DNA from: Limibacter armeniacum
Lineage (GTDB): Bacteria > Bacteroidota > Bacteroidia > Cytophagales > Flammeovirgaceae
Assembly (NCBI RefSeq): GCF_036880985.1
Contig: NZ_JBAJNO010000008.1
Span: 992,001-1,056,000 of the forward strand
Direction: 5' to 3'
Length of the DNA: 64,000 nucleotides
Shown here piece by piece: positions 1-8,218 of the stretch. Under the pieces are notes generated by a model. It was not told where the DNA came from. It saw nothing but the letters and a program-made list of their open reading frames with translations, and searched no databases. The position numbers were made by a program, and so were the translations under genes. The stretch's first letter is position 1; each line of letters begins with the position of its first letter.

Positions 1-1
1 G

Positions 2-772
2 CTTCCCGTTGATCTTCAACCTTACCTTGATGAAATAGATAATAGTGATCAGAAAGAAATAGAAAGAATACTCAAAGAACAGGAGTTTATTATCATCGAA
101 AACCCCAACGAATCCACCAACAAATGGGGTTGTTATGATTGTTTAGAGGAAATTGCACGTATAACTGCCGATTTAGATAAATACCGAAGAGGTCATACCC
201 TCAAGTTTCTATTCCGATTTTCGGATGGTGTAGAAATGGATGAAAAAGAATTTTTTATGAGGGCAGTTAAGGTTGAATATACATATGAAATTGTAGAAAC
301 CATCATCAAGAATTTCACTTCTTATAAAGATGCTAGTCACCTTTATGCGAGTGATGAAGATTTAGCACTTTGCTATGCCGTCCATTATTTCTCTTGTAGT
401 TTTGAATCTTGTTTAGACCTTGCATTCCGTTATCTGTCCGTTGTAGATTTTCAGCATGAAGTATATTGTTGTGAGACATTTATTCCTGAACTTTTCTATG
501 TCTATAAGAACACAAAGCATTACCCGAAGCTATTGCTGATGGCAGAATTATTGGATGATTCAGATGTTTCGAGGACTTTTCTATACCGAGAGTTTCTGGA
601 CACTAACTCCGTGTTTCGTCAGTGGTTTGATAATGGAGGAAAAGAACAAATTCCATCTTTATTAGACGAACTATCAGAGTATGGGTTTGAGGTCGATTTG
701 AAAGTTGGTCCCTCTTCAATAAGTAAACTAGATGGTCTCAAAGAACTAATGGACTGTTTTTATGGTGCTTAG
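2..772 (+). CDS. Unrecognised protein, 5' end cut by the window
   Basis: The frame that ends in TAG at 770-772 is open all the way back to base 2, reading LPVDLQPYLDEIDNSD near the left edge, so the ATG at 236 is internal and the true start lies outside the window. At least 256 residues are visible. The product is acidic and leucine/phenylalanine-rich, has no membrane segment in the visible part, and contains a Cys pair (WGCYDC). I do not recognise a family. Its size and composition would suit a cytoplasmic protein such as a toxin-immunity partner, but nothing visible proves that. A perfect inverted repeat follows 28 bases after the stop. Confidence 0.6.
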   Translation, partial: LPVDLQPYLDEIDNSDQKEIERILKEQEFIIIENPNESTNKWGCYDCLEEIARITADLDKYRRGHTLKFLFRFSDGVEMDEKEFFMRAVKVEYTYEIVETIIKNFTSYKDASHLYASDEDLALCYAVHYFSCSFESCLDLAFRYLSVVDFQHEVYCCETFIPELFYVYKNTKHYPKLLLMAELLDDSDVSRTFLYREFLDTNSVFRQWFDNGGKEQIPSLLDELSEYGFEVDLKVGPSSISKLDGLKELMDCFYGA

Positions 773-800
773 TTTTTCGTAAGTCAGAAAAAATATACTC

Positions 801-838
801 ATTAGTCGTAGGTTTTGTAAAGCAATCCTACGACTAAT
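801..838 (+). terminator. Perfect 12-bp stem hairpin
   Basis: The arms attagtcgtagg (801-812) and cctacgactaat (827-838) are exactly complementary around a 14-base loop, just after the gene ending at 772. No clear T-tract follows, so it may be a transcript-end stabilising hairpin instead of a classic intrinsic terminator. Confidence 0.55.
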
Positions 839-883
839 AGTAGCTTTAGCTACTGTTTGTCAGCATTAGTTAAATTAAGAAGA

Positions 884-1003
884 ATGAAAGTATATATTTT
901 CGGAAATGGCAATGTCAGCTATTCAGACTTTGAAAGCTTATACCTAAAGCCAATTAGGAGGTTAGTTATGACTGAAGAGCTTACAATTTTGGATAAACGA
1001 TAG
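884..1003 (+). pseudogene. 39-codon ORF, possible N-terminal remnant
   Basis: This short ORF starts MKVYIFGNGNVSYSDFESLY and stops at TAG 1001-1003. The opening resembles the first strand and loop of a Rossmann-like nucleotide-binding fold (a beta strand, then a Gly/Asn-rich turn), and the sequence ends abruptly after about 39 residues. I read it as the leftover N-terminus of a longer gene whose remainder has been deleted. A genuine small protein cannot be excluded. It lies 38 bases upstream of the Crp/Fnr regulator start and in the same direction. Confidence 0.3.
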
Positions 1004-1041
1004 GTTGATGTTATATGTTAGGTTAAAAAGACAGCGTGCTA

Positions 1042-1605
1042 ATGACAATAGATATAATTCTTGACAACATATATTCTCTTCCTGAAGCTTCAAAACAGAC
1101 ACTCAGAAACCACATTGTTGAAGTTAGTTTTCCACGAGGACATATTCTGTTACGGGCTGATAGGGTTGAAAAGTCCATTTACTTTATCAGGCAAGGAATA
1201 GTCCGGGCTTATGCCAAAACCGTTGATAATGACATTACTTTTTGGTTTGGAAAAGAGGGAGATACTGTGATTTCAATGAAAAGTTATGTTTCAAACCAAA
1301 AGGGATATGAAGATATTGAACTGTTGGAAAGTTGTGAACTTTATGAATTGAAAACGAATACACTACAAAAACTTTTTGACGAAGATATACATATCGCAAA
1401 TTGGGGCAGAAGACTTGCGGAGCAGGAGCTTGTAAAAACAGAAGAACGACTTATTTCCCGCCAATTCAGAACAGCAAAAGAGCGATACGTAGAACTTTTG
1501 AACCAAAATCCCTACTTAATTCAGCGAGTTCAATTAGGGCACATCGCTTCCTACCTCGGCATCACTCCAGTAAGTCTAAGTAGAATTAGGGCAGAAATAA
1601 AGTGA
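1042..1605 (+). CDS. Crp/Fnr-family transcriptional regulator
   Basis: About 187 residues. The N-terminal two thirds is a cyclic-nucleotide-binding-type beta barrel (FPRGHILLRADRVEKSIYFI, then a G-rich turn), and the C-terminus carries a winged helix ending in LGITPVSLSRIR, the recognition-helix pattern of this family. ATG at 1042 is chosen; an in-frame GTG at 1036 is the alternative. The SMR transporter starts 71 bases downstream on the same strand, a common pairing in Bacteroidota, so this protein probably regulates that exporter. The ligand is not predictable: many Bacteroidota members do not bind cAMP. Confidence 0.8.
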   Translation: MTIDIILDNIYSLPEASKQTLRNHIVEVSFPRGHILLRADRVEKSIYFIRQGIVRAYAKTVDNDITFWFGKEGDTVISMKSYVSNQKGYEDIELLESCELYELKTNTLQKLFDEDIHIANWGRRLAEQELVKTEERLISRQFRTAKERYVELLNQNPYLIQRVQLGHIASYLGITPVSLSRIRAEIK

Positions 1606-1676
1606 CTTTTCATTTCTTATCATTTGTATAATTTTCTCTCAATTCCATTTCTGACCTTTGTGAAAAAATAAAGGAT

Positions 1677-2003
1677 ATGAATTGGATTATTTTAATTATC
1701 GCAGGTTTATTTGAAGTAGCTTTTGCTTTCTGTTTAGGAAAAGCAAAAGAAGCTACAGGAAATGAGATGTATGTATGGTATACAGGTTTTCTTATTACCA
1801 TCACTATTAGTATGGGACTATTAATTAAGGCAACTCAAAACTTGCCACTTGGGACAGCTTATGCTGTTTGGACAGGAGTAGGAGCTGTAGGAACAGTCAT
1901 AGTCGGCATAATTGTATTTAAAGAACCTGCCACTTTTCTGCGGTTACTTTTTATGGCAACCTTAGTTGGTTCAATTGTCGGCTTGAAAGTAGTATCGCAC
2001 TAA
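1677..2003 (+). CDS. SMR-family efflux protein, Gdx/SugE-like
   Basis: 108 residues with four hydrophobic helices, the usual SMR length. The essential helix-1 glutamate is present (E13 in GLFEVAF), and helix 3 carries GTAYAVWTGVGAVGT, typical of the SugE/Gdx (guanidinium exporter) branch; the C-terminus IVGLKVVSH also fits it. It acts in the inner membrane as a dual-topology dimer exchanging protons for a cation. Whether the substrate is guanidinium or quaternary ammonium cannot be decided here. No guanidine riboswitch is apparent in the short 71-base leader, which contains only a near-match to the -7 box (gACCTTTG at 1653-1660). It likely forms a unit with the Crp/Fnr gene upstream. Confidence 0.85.
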   Translation: MNWIILIIAGLFEVAFAFCLGKAKEATGNEMYVWYTGFLITITISMGLLIKATQNLPLGTAYAVWTGVGAVGTVIVGIIVFKEPATFLRLLFMATLVGSIVGLKVVSH

Positions 2004-2086
2004 AATCTATTGTAGGAAGCGTACTATTCTTAAAGACAAAAAGAAGGTAAAACCATCAGACATATTTTTGAGAAAGATCTAATAGA

Positions 2087-2406
2087 AATGAGGTTTTTAC
2101 TTGGTTCAAACAGCGTTTTTCTGATTGGAGTAATGATTGGAATGAGCTTTTGCGATTGATGATGTTTAGTTTATTGCTAGACCTCAATATTATGTCCCCT
2201 CTAATCAATCTTGGAAATCGCAATCCAATCTGACCATAATTGGTGAGGAGTTCAATACAGTACAGGATGCGATTAGCTCATATGAAAAGGAAATGCTAGA
2301 AAGAGCTTCAGAAAGTACGACTGAAACGCTAGCGTTTGTAAGCAATATACTTTCCGAGAATAACCTGCAATTTATGTGTGATTTTTTCAATGGGGACAAC
2401 GCTTAG
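2087..2406 (+). pseudogene. Decayed gene fragment, frameshifted
   Basis: Two protein-like segments lie in different frames with a shift near 2165. The first, from 2087, contains FTWFKQRFSDWSNDWNELLR. The second, 2170-2406, reads about 78 codons with PQYYVPSNQSWKSQ and SSYEKEMLERASES and stops at TAG 2404. Together they look like the C-terminal part of an unidentified helical protein that lost its 5' end. No function is assigned. A terminator hairpin at 2492 would have served this gene. Confidence 0.35.
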
Positions 2407-2491
2407 ATGGGGGGTTGTGAAATTTATTCCAGTGTCTAGTTATACTGTTTTACAAACCTTGATGCCTTTATGTAGAATATCGTATGATGTG

Positions 2492-2520
2492 AAGAGCAGC
2501 CCTAGTGTTGCTCTTTTTCT
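2492..2520 (+). terminator. Intrinsic terminator
   Basis: The stem AAGAGCAgCCC/gtGTTGCTCTT is followed by a T-rich tract. The same hairpin with the same flanks (gatgtRAAGAGCAGCC) recurs at 34854, so it is a dispersed copy. Confidence 0.65.
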
Positions 2521-2574
2521 TTATTTTGTTAATAACAAACAGCCCAACAGGTTGTGTTGTTAACTTCCATTTAT

Positions 2575-2627
2575 TTACTATTTGATTAGTACTATATTGA
2601 AAGGGGGAAGTTTGAATAAGTGAGGTT
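2575..2627 (+). repeat. P module, copy 1 (promoter-like leader repeat)
   Basis: The segment contains ACTATATTGAAAGGGGG followed by AAGTTTGAATAAG. By eye it matches the leader segments at 36135, 48451, 52199 and more weakly 6201. It sits 37 bases upstream of the GNAT gene. TTTG at 2581-2584 and GAAGTTTG near 2607 approximate the Bacteroidota -33/-7 promoter elements. Confidence 0.5.
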
Positions 2628-2663
2628 AGGTATAGATGATAGTTGAAATCAAAAATCTTATTA

Positions 2664-3164
2664 ATGGACATTACATTTAGACAAATTGAAAATAAAGACA
2701 TACAGATAGTCTTAGACATGTTTAAAGCAGCTGCTGAAAAAATCAATAAGATGAATGTTGACCATTGGCAGTATTGGAAAAATCCGCCACAGGAAAAGAT
2801 AAAGTGGGTTGAAGAAGGTATTCAAAATAATGAATTCTTTTTTGTTGATAGAAAAAGTGGAGAAAACTTAGGTATGGTAAGAATACTGAATGAAGACTTA
2901 TTGTATTGGGGTGAACAAAAAGAAAAGGCAAAGTATGTGCATTCTTTAGTTGTGAAAGAGGAGTATAATGGACTCGGGATTGGTACTAAAGTACTTCAAG
3001 AAATTGAATATAGTGCAAAATATGACGGTTGTAAATATCTAAGGTTGGATGCTGATTCTAAAAACATAAAACTCTGTAGTTATTATGAGAATTTAGGTTT
3101 TAAAAAGGTTGGTATCAAAGAGTTGCCATTATCTACTTGTAACCTATATGAAAAAAGCTTGTAG
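2664..3164 (+). CDS. GNAT-family N-acetyltransferase
   Basis: 166 residues from the ATG at 2664; an in-frame TTG at 2643 would add seven. The acetyl-CoA-binding motif A is clear: VHSLVVKEEYNGLGIGTKVL, in which the Q/R-x-x-G-x-G/A core is NGLGIG, followed by motif B ENLGFKKVG. It transfers an acetyl group from acetyl-CoA to an amine; the substrate is not predictable. The gene stands alone, preceded by a P-module repeat that probably supplies its promoter, and looks like an accessory cassette gene. Confidence 0.8.
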   Translation: MDITFRQIENKDIQIVLDMFKAAAEKINKMNVDHWQYWKNPPQEKIKWVEEGIQNNEFFFVDRKSGENLGMVRILNEDLLYWGEQKEKAKYVHSLVVKEEYNGLGIGTKVLQEIEYSAKYDGCKYLRLDADSKNIKLCSYYENLGFKKVGIKELPLSTCNLYEKSL

Positions 3165-3572
3165 ATAGAACTATGGGCCAATGCAGTTGCAATTTGGTTT
3201 TGAAGAGTTGAAAATTATGAACCAGATCAGATAAATCTTATTTTTTCTCATATTCAACTAGTTATGTGTGGTTGTGGGTTTGGCATACCCTTCTTTAAGA
3301 GGGTTTATTTTGGAAAGTTCGTTTACCTTTTTGGTGGAAATGAAAGATTATAAGCCTTTTCACTATTTAAAAGCGAAAAAATAAACTGATTACATGCAGA
3401 TCTAAATGTTTGTGTATTACAACTGCTTTGAGACAGCGATTGCACTTGTCATTGTAAGTTTTCTAGGTCACGGGTTTGTGAAATTTTATGTGGCTGCTTA
3501 TTTTGATAATAGCATTTATAATTAGCAGAGGTACTCTTTGTTCTAACTATCTTTTATCTAACCTAAAATATT
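3165..3572. other. 408-base gap with no recognisable feature
   Basis: AT-rich, with stops in all frames. No hairpin, promoter or gene fragment convinced me here. Confidence 0.4.
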
Positions 3573-4061
3573 GTGACTAACCTAAACCTATCTGACTTAT
3601 CTGATATGGATAAGGTGCGTAAGACACTAAGAAACCCATTGGGTGAGGTTTATTTTACGGGGCATCCTGATGCCAATAATGGGCTGTTGTATGCAAGGTG
3701 TGTGGGGGTTGAACTGACGTCTGATGAGTTGATTGCTGCAGGCACCCTGACATTGGAACTGTTGCGTCAATACCAGCTTCAGTGTTTGTTGTTTGATTTG
3801 AGTTGTTATTTGGGAGGCTGGGAAGGAGCTTATGAATGGCAAAAGCAAGTATGGATACCGTCTATTCAAGAATTAGGCTTAAAGCGGAATGCGATTGTTA
3901 TGTCCAGTAATTTTTTTGGGCAACTATCGGCTGAGCATTCATTGACCATGGAAGGTATGCATACTGAACAGTTGAAAAGCCGGTTGTTTATAAACAGGAA
4001 AGAGGCTTTGGAGTGGCTTAATGGATGTTGTAGGATTTGTAAGAAGGTAGTAGGTTTTTGA
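3573..4061 (+). CDS. STAS/SpoIIAA-like protein of unknown role
   Basis: 162 residues from the GTG at 3573, or about 151 from the ATG at 3606. The pattern of short strands and helices (LLYARCVGVELT, then a central LLFDLSCYLGGWEGAYEW, IVMSSNFFGQLSAE, and a final FINRKEALEWLNG) matches the single-domain SpoIIAA/STAS-like proteins of Bacteroidota, in which a central loop replaces the phosphorylatable Ser region. No signal peptide or membrane segment, so cytoplasmic. The role is unknown; it may be a small regulatory or scaffold protein. It has no operon partner. Confidence 0.55.
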   Translation: MTNLNLSDLSDMDKVRKTLRNPLGEVYFTGHPDANNGLLYARCVGVELTSDELIAAGTLTLELLRQYQLQCLLFDLSCYLGGWEGAYEWQKQVWIPSIQELGLKRNAIVMSSNFFGQLSAEHSLTMEGMHTEQLKSRLFINRKEALEWLNGCCRICKKVVGF

Positions 4062-4567
4062 GTTGAGTTCTTCTGATAATGACCTGTATCCAGATTTTAT
4101 TTGGAACTGCCACTTGAGATAAGGCCTAATGAGGCACAAAAAAAACATGCAGAAGCTCCGCATGCCTTTTCCGATTCTATATCAATCAAAAATAAAATAT
4201 TGACTTCCTTAAAAGTTAAACATTTGTTTAACGCTTAGTGAAAATAGAAGTCAGGTAATGAAAACCTGACTCTATACACACATTATGGGGATAGGTGAAA
4301 ACCTAACACCAACTATAACAACACAATAGGAGAATAAATGTTTGAGAAATTTATTTTTTAAGGATAGTACACTCTTTCGGAGTCTTTTGAAATGAAAGGT
4401 TGTAAAATATTTTATTTGTCTTCCACTCTTGTTATCAACATTACCAATCCCTACGATGTGTTATCTTTCAAGTAATTTTCAGAAATCATTCCTTAAAGGT
4501 CTCTATTGAAAATAGTTAGAAAGAATACCCAAAATATCCTTCCTAACCATTTCGATTGGATCACCAA
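4062..4567. other. 506-base gap with two hairpins
   Basis: A short stem, catgc/gcatg (4146-4164), is flanked by A8 on the left and TTTT on the right, so it could terminate either the gene ending at 4061 or the minus-strand gene that ends at 4568. A second hairpin, gtcaggt/acctgac, lies at 4250-4270. Nothing else was recognised. Confidence 0.45.
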
Positions 4568-5611
4568 TTAAGAGATCGGTCTTGCGTATATCTCAGCCTC
4601 ACCCTGTTGGAAATCATCTATTTCAATTGTGACCTTTTGGTAAATTTTGTCTTTGGTTCCCTTAATGACAAAGGCATATATGGCATCTACCTTGTACTTT
4701 TTAGGGGTTAGAATAATCTGAGCTTCTCCCACTGAACGAGGTGGAATAGTGATGGTAATCGTTTTTGTGAATTTACTTGTTTCACTCTTGGTCTCCTCTT
4801 CCCCAATGGTAAAGGTATTTTCCAGTGTTGTACTGATGGTCTGCGAAATTTCTGCTGAAATGGGTCCTTTTTCTATACCTACTGTTGCAGTTGTACTCAC
4901 TGTAATCCCAACTAGTGTGGAATTACTCCATGATCTGGTCGTGGATTTGGTCAGTTCCTTTTCAAGTGTCAAGGATGTCTCCTGTTCGATGTCGGTCCCA
5001 TTTACCGTAGAGTCAGATATTCCTATTGGATTACCATTGGGCAATACTTCCTCGTTTGTATACTCGATCCCAACTAATTCCAATTCTGGACGCAATATTT
5101 TCACGCTGGAAACCACATCATTGAATCCATATACTTTCAAGTTTGGGTATTCACCAGGCCCGAATTCTCTAGAGCTTCCCCTTAGTCTACTGTCCTTGTA
5201 AAGGACGACATTCACACCATGGGGCACTTTCAATGATGAAATACTATCATTTTTGAAGAAAGGGAAATTGTAGTCCGTACTTTCACCCGTTCCTGCCAGG
5301 TTTTGTTCAAAACCTTGATATTGGCTATGCTCATAGAAGCTCACAAGAGGGAAAAGTTTAGCATCATGTTCAAATATTTTCATGGAACTAACCTTGTCGT
5401 TCCACCCAGGGAGTGATGCATAGTCACCCTGAAAAAGTACTATATGACTTCCTCTAAAGCCTGAATCTTTATAAAGATGAACAAAGTAACCAGGTGCAAT
5501 TTTTAGAGAACTCATAACATCATTCCCGATGCCAATGGTTGGGTACTCCCCTTTATCGAGTACCTTTTTTGATCCCTTGAAGTTTGTGTGTTTAAAAACT
5601 GTAACTCCCAT
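4568..5611 (-). CDS. Beta-gamma-crystallin / aerolysin-like pore-forming protein
   Basis: 347 residues. The first ~175 contain two beta-gamma-crystallin domains, each with paired Greek-key motifs (VTVFKHTNFKGSKKVLDKGEY, VHLYKDSGFRGSHIVLFQGDY, VSFYEHSQYQGFEQNL, VVLYKDSRLRGSSREFGPGEY) and the N/D-D-x-x-S-S calcium-site pattern (GNDVMSSLKI, NDSISSLKV, NDVVSSVKI). Residues ~190-345 resemble an aerolysin/ETX-MTX2 pore-forming module: a long Ser/Thr-rich alternating stretch (SWSNSTLVGITVSTTATVGI, then ISAEISQTISTTLENTF) suitable for the membrane-inserting hairpin, and a strand with PPRSVGEAQI. The architecture resembles the animal beta-gamma-CAT alpha subunit. No signal peptide is visible, so export, if any, is not by Sec. 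It is monocistronic. Pore formation is inferred from fold pattern only. Confidence 0.65.
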   Translation of the reverse strand: MGVTVFKHTNFKGSKKVLDKGEYPTIGIGNDVMSSLKIAPGYFVHLYKDSGFRGSHIVLFQGDYASLPGWNDKVSSMKIFEHDAKLFPLVSFYEHSQYQGFEQNLAGTGESTDYNFPFFKNDSISSLKVPHGVNVVLYKDSRLRGSSREFGPGEYPNLKVYGFNDVVSSVKILRPELELVGIEYTNEEVLPNGNPIGISDSTVNGTDIEQETSLTLEKELTKSTTRSWSNSTLVGITVSTTATVGIEKGPISAEISQTISTTLENTFTIGEEETKSETSKFTKTITITIPPRSVGEAQIILTPKKYKVDAIYAFVIKGTKDKIYQKVTIEIDDFQQGEAEIYARPIS

Positions 5612-6200
5612 AAATTTTGTTTTGAAATTGAAGAATGAGTAATGACAAGACCTATTTCTAAGTGTATAGAATAGCTTTGTCTTGTTACTTTAAAAAAGCC
5701 ATTATTAGGTTTGAATAATTTATTGTAGAAAGTGCTGTAATTTGAATTTTAACAACTTTGACTGAAATTGCCTATGTATGAATTGTAGTCTAATGTTGAT
5801 TCTTTATAATGTTAGTGCGAAAACTCATTAATTATGATATAATATATTATGAGTTGTCCGATGGAGGTATGAGATAAAAATTTGATAATTTTAAATAAAC
5901 TAAGTTAATTATTCAAATTTATTTTTTAATAATATGGTTAATTATGACGAGTGTAAAGTGTATATAGTCAGTAAGTTGAATTGTGTGGTTTGTGTGTGGG
6001 TTTTTTTGAGTTAATAACCATTTGCATTTTTTGTGTAATCGTGAGTTTACTTTTTTTGATGAATTGTATTCGAAAAAGTGTGGGGGTTGGTGTTAGTTAT
6101 ATTGTGCTGTATTGTAATGTTGTTTATTCCAATGATGAGCTTTGTGAGTTTTAAATGACTCGTTTTTTTTAATAGGGTAGTGTAACTGAATATTCCATTG
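5612..6200. other. AT-rich gap upstream of the crystallin/aerolysin gene
   Basis: About 590 very AT-rich bases containing the promoter side of the minus-strand gene. No ORF, hairpin or clear TAnnTTTG box was identified. Confidence 0.35.
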
Positions 6201-6304
6201 TGCCTTGCCAAATAAATTCAGTAAAACGATTTATAATACATGGTATTTGTTTATTAAGTATTGGGTTAGTGCTACCTTGAGAAAGGTAAAGGTTAAACAA
6301 ACGA
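6201..6304 (+). repeat. P module, copy 2 (diverged)
   Basis: TGCCTTGCCAAATAAATTCA followed by GTAAAACGATTTATAATAC aligns with 52199-52235. GGTTAGTGCTACCTTGAGAA aligns with the tail of the 48451 copy. It lies 50 bases upstream of the decayed lipoprotein gene. Confidence 0.5.
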
Positions 6305-6354
6305 TTGCTCTATGTTATCGTTATTTTCTGACATTTTTTGATAAAAGTAACAAA

Positions 6355-6770
6355 TAGAAAAAGCATTTTTCCATTAAAATAAAAATATTGTATTTTCTTA
6401 TTTTCATCGTTTTACTGTCTTGTAATGAAGAGAATAACACACTAGGTGTTTCTGATGAATAGTTAAATCAAATTGGGAACAAATTAGCTGAATGGGGAGA
6501 CGCTAACTGTAGAATAGTTGCCATTAATGAAACATATATTTTGTGGCAATGGCCTAATGCAGGAGGTTGTAGTGATGTTTAATTCGAATTTAAGGGAAGC
6601 TTTGATCCAGATAACTTTGAAGAAAGAGCAGATTCAGTTTAGAGTAACTTACGGAAACTGATAAACAACAAATAGTACAATATCTGAAATGTCTGGGTAC
6701 AGTTGAAATTATTAAAGGGGGAGTATGGACCGGAATAATGCTGAACTTAAAGAAAGATAACAAAGTATAA
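6355..6770 (+). pseudogene. Decayed lipoprotein gene with several stops
   Basis: Starting at a TAG where a start codon is expected, the frame reads KKHFSIKIKILYFLIFIVLL then SC, a lipoprotein signal with the lipobox Cys at 6421-6423. It continues protein-like through EWGDANCRIVAINETYILWQ and FEFKGSFDPDNFEERADSV, but is broken by in-frame TAG, TAA and TAG codons and by a shift near 6655 into a last segment (QQIVQYLKCLGTVEIIKGG) that stops at TAA 6768. It encoded a secreted lipoprotein of about 135 residues, family unknown. The IS5-type element begins ten bases after its end. Confidence 0.65.
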
Positions 6771-6780
6771 ACGTTAGACA

Positions 6781-7782
6781 TTATCACGATTAACAAAAAG
6801 TTGTGAATTAGGAACAAAAGAAGGCGACAAAGCACTCATTTAGTTGTGAAACCTAAATCCATAAGTGCCCGTCGCCTACAGAGTTTAACGTCCTTGACCA
6901 AGGAAGAGTTGAGAGAATTGGAAGGAATTTTCTCATATGTTTATGTTGAAGCCTTACAGCAGTATACCATGAAAGGGAGGCCTCGCAGGAAGCCTTTGAA
7001 GAAGCTGGATGATTACCGTAACAGCAGTCTCCAAGGGATAGAGACTAAACTCTTTTTTATTCTATATAGCTTGAAGGAGAATCCCACGCAAGAATCACTA
7101 GGATTGTATTTCAATATCAGTCAAAGTAAGGTAAGTGAATGGCTATATTTCCTGGAAACTGCTTACTACAAACATTAAATTATGTAGGAGAGCTACCTGC
7201 CAATGTAATGGAAGAGTTTCGAAAAAAACTTAAGCCTTACTGGAGTGAAGTATTCTTAGTGGATGGAGTAGAACGCCTCATACAGCGTCCAAAGGACTCG
7301 GAAAAGCAAAAGATGAACTACAGTGGAAAGAAGAAGAGACATACTACCAAGAACCTTGTCATCACCGACAAAGAGGGTAAGCAAGTGCTCTATCTTTCTG
7401 AGACTGTAGCAGGTAGTATTCATGATAAAAAGCTTTTTGATCAACAACAGTTTGCCTTTCCTAAAAAAGGTATCAAGCTACTGGGGGACTTAGCCTTCAA
7501 GGGCATTGATCTTGATAATGTTACATTCATTGTGCCTATCAAAAAACACAAAGGGATTGAGCTACCTGATTTTATGAAAGAGGCGAATAGAAAGCTGGCA
7601 AGTATAAGGGTTCGTGTTGAGCATGCTATCTGCGGGATTAAAAGGCTCAGAATCCTCAAGGATATTTTCAGGCTAAGAAGAGAAGGGGCATTAGATAGAG
7701 TGATGAAAATTGGAGCGGGTTTACATAACTTCAGATCTCGAAGGAGAAGACTTGTTAATACATAGATTGTTAATCGTGATAA
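6781..7782 (+). mobile_element. IS5-type insertion sequence, about 1,002 bp
   Basis: Perfect 16-bp terminal inverted repeats: ttatcacgattaacaa at 6781-6796 and its complement at 7767-7782. A single transposase, split over two frames, fills the interior. Length and transposase fit the IS5 family (IS427/IS1031-like groups). No identical target duplication is visible in the immediate flanks (aca on the left, ata on the right), so the target site may be a short TNA included in the repeats or may have decayed. Confidence 0.8.
6846..7765 (+). CDS. IS5-family DDE transposase, two frames (6846-7178 and 7139-7765)
   Basis: The first frame (GTG 6846 to TAA 7178, 110 residues) gives the helix-turn-helix region ending QSKVSEWLYFLE. 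The second (open 7139-7765) gives the catalytic domain: VDGVERLIQRP (first Asp), LLGDLAFKGID (second Asp) and RVRVEHAICGIKRLRIL (catalytic Glu with the R-x3-E-x6-K pattern). A -1 shift between 7139 and 7178, probably near GGAAACTGC (7154-7162), would join them into about 300 residues. I see no canonical X-XXY-YYZ slippery heptamer, so this is either a non-standard programmed shift or a one-base deletion that inactivates the element. Confidence 0.75.
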
Positions 7783-8218
7783 ATACTGTTTATTTTGAGT
7801 GATATATGTATGACAGTTGCTTGCAGTTAGGTATCAAACTGACTTTTTACTGCATTCAGTGTAATTTATACGATGAGTCTGTCAGGTATGAAAGTTTATT
7901 TCTATTACCAAATACACTCAAATTGTTGATTTGGAATTCAAGCAAGTTTTATGCTTCCCACTTGAAGCAACCGAACTGTAAAAGTATAGTTGTAATCGAA
8001 ACCCGTTATTTAGAAAACAATTTCACTTGAAAACCGTAGCATTTTTTTGCTGCGGTTTTTTTGCTTCAAAAGAAAAGATGTCTCCCCATTGTCCACCATG
8101 GCGATTAGCTATATCCGACCTTATCTACCGATATTTGTAAGTATTTAATACTGAATACCAAAACGCTATTAATTAAAACCATTTTTCAGCTATTGATTTT
8201 TACCTTACAAATTCCTGT
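7783..8218. other. Gap between the IS5-type element and the giant gene
   Basis: It contains the strong terminator at 8031-8063 and otherwise no convincing gene. A 74-codon ORF at 7806 has no protein-like pattern and was rejected. The promoter of the giant gene should lie at 8100-8200, but no clean TAnnTTTG box is visible. Confidence 0.4.
8031..8063 (+). terminator. Strong intrinsic terminator
   Basis: AAAACCGTAGCA (8031-8042) pairs with TGCTGCGGTTTT (8049-8060), one G-T wobble, and is followed by a T-run. It isolates the giant gene from upstream transcription. Confidence 0.75.

Noticed and set aside
1606-1676. Guanidine riboswitch upstream of the SMR gene
   Set aside because: The leader is only 71 bases and lacks the conserved guanidine-I or -II stems.
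6355-6770. Alternative genetic code (TAG/TAA read as Gln) explaining the stops
   Set aside because: TAA and TAG serve as ordinary stops for neighbouring genes, and the frame also contains a shift.
7806-8030. 74-codon plus-strand ORF
   Set aside because: No protein-like residue pattern, no ribosome-binding site, lies in an AT-rich gap.
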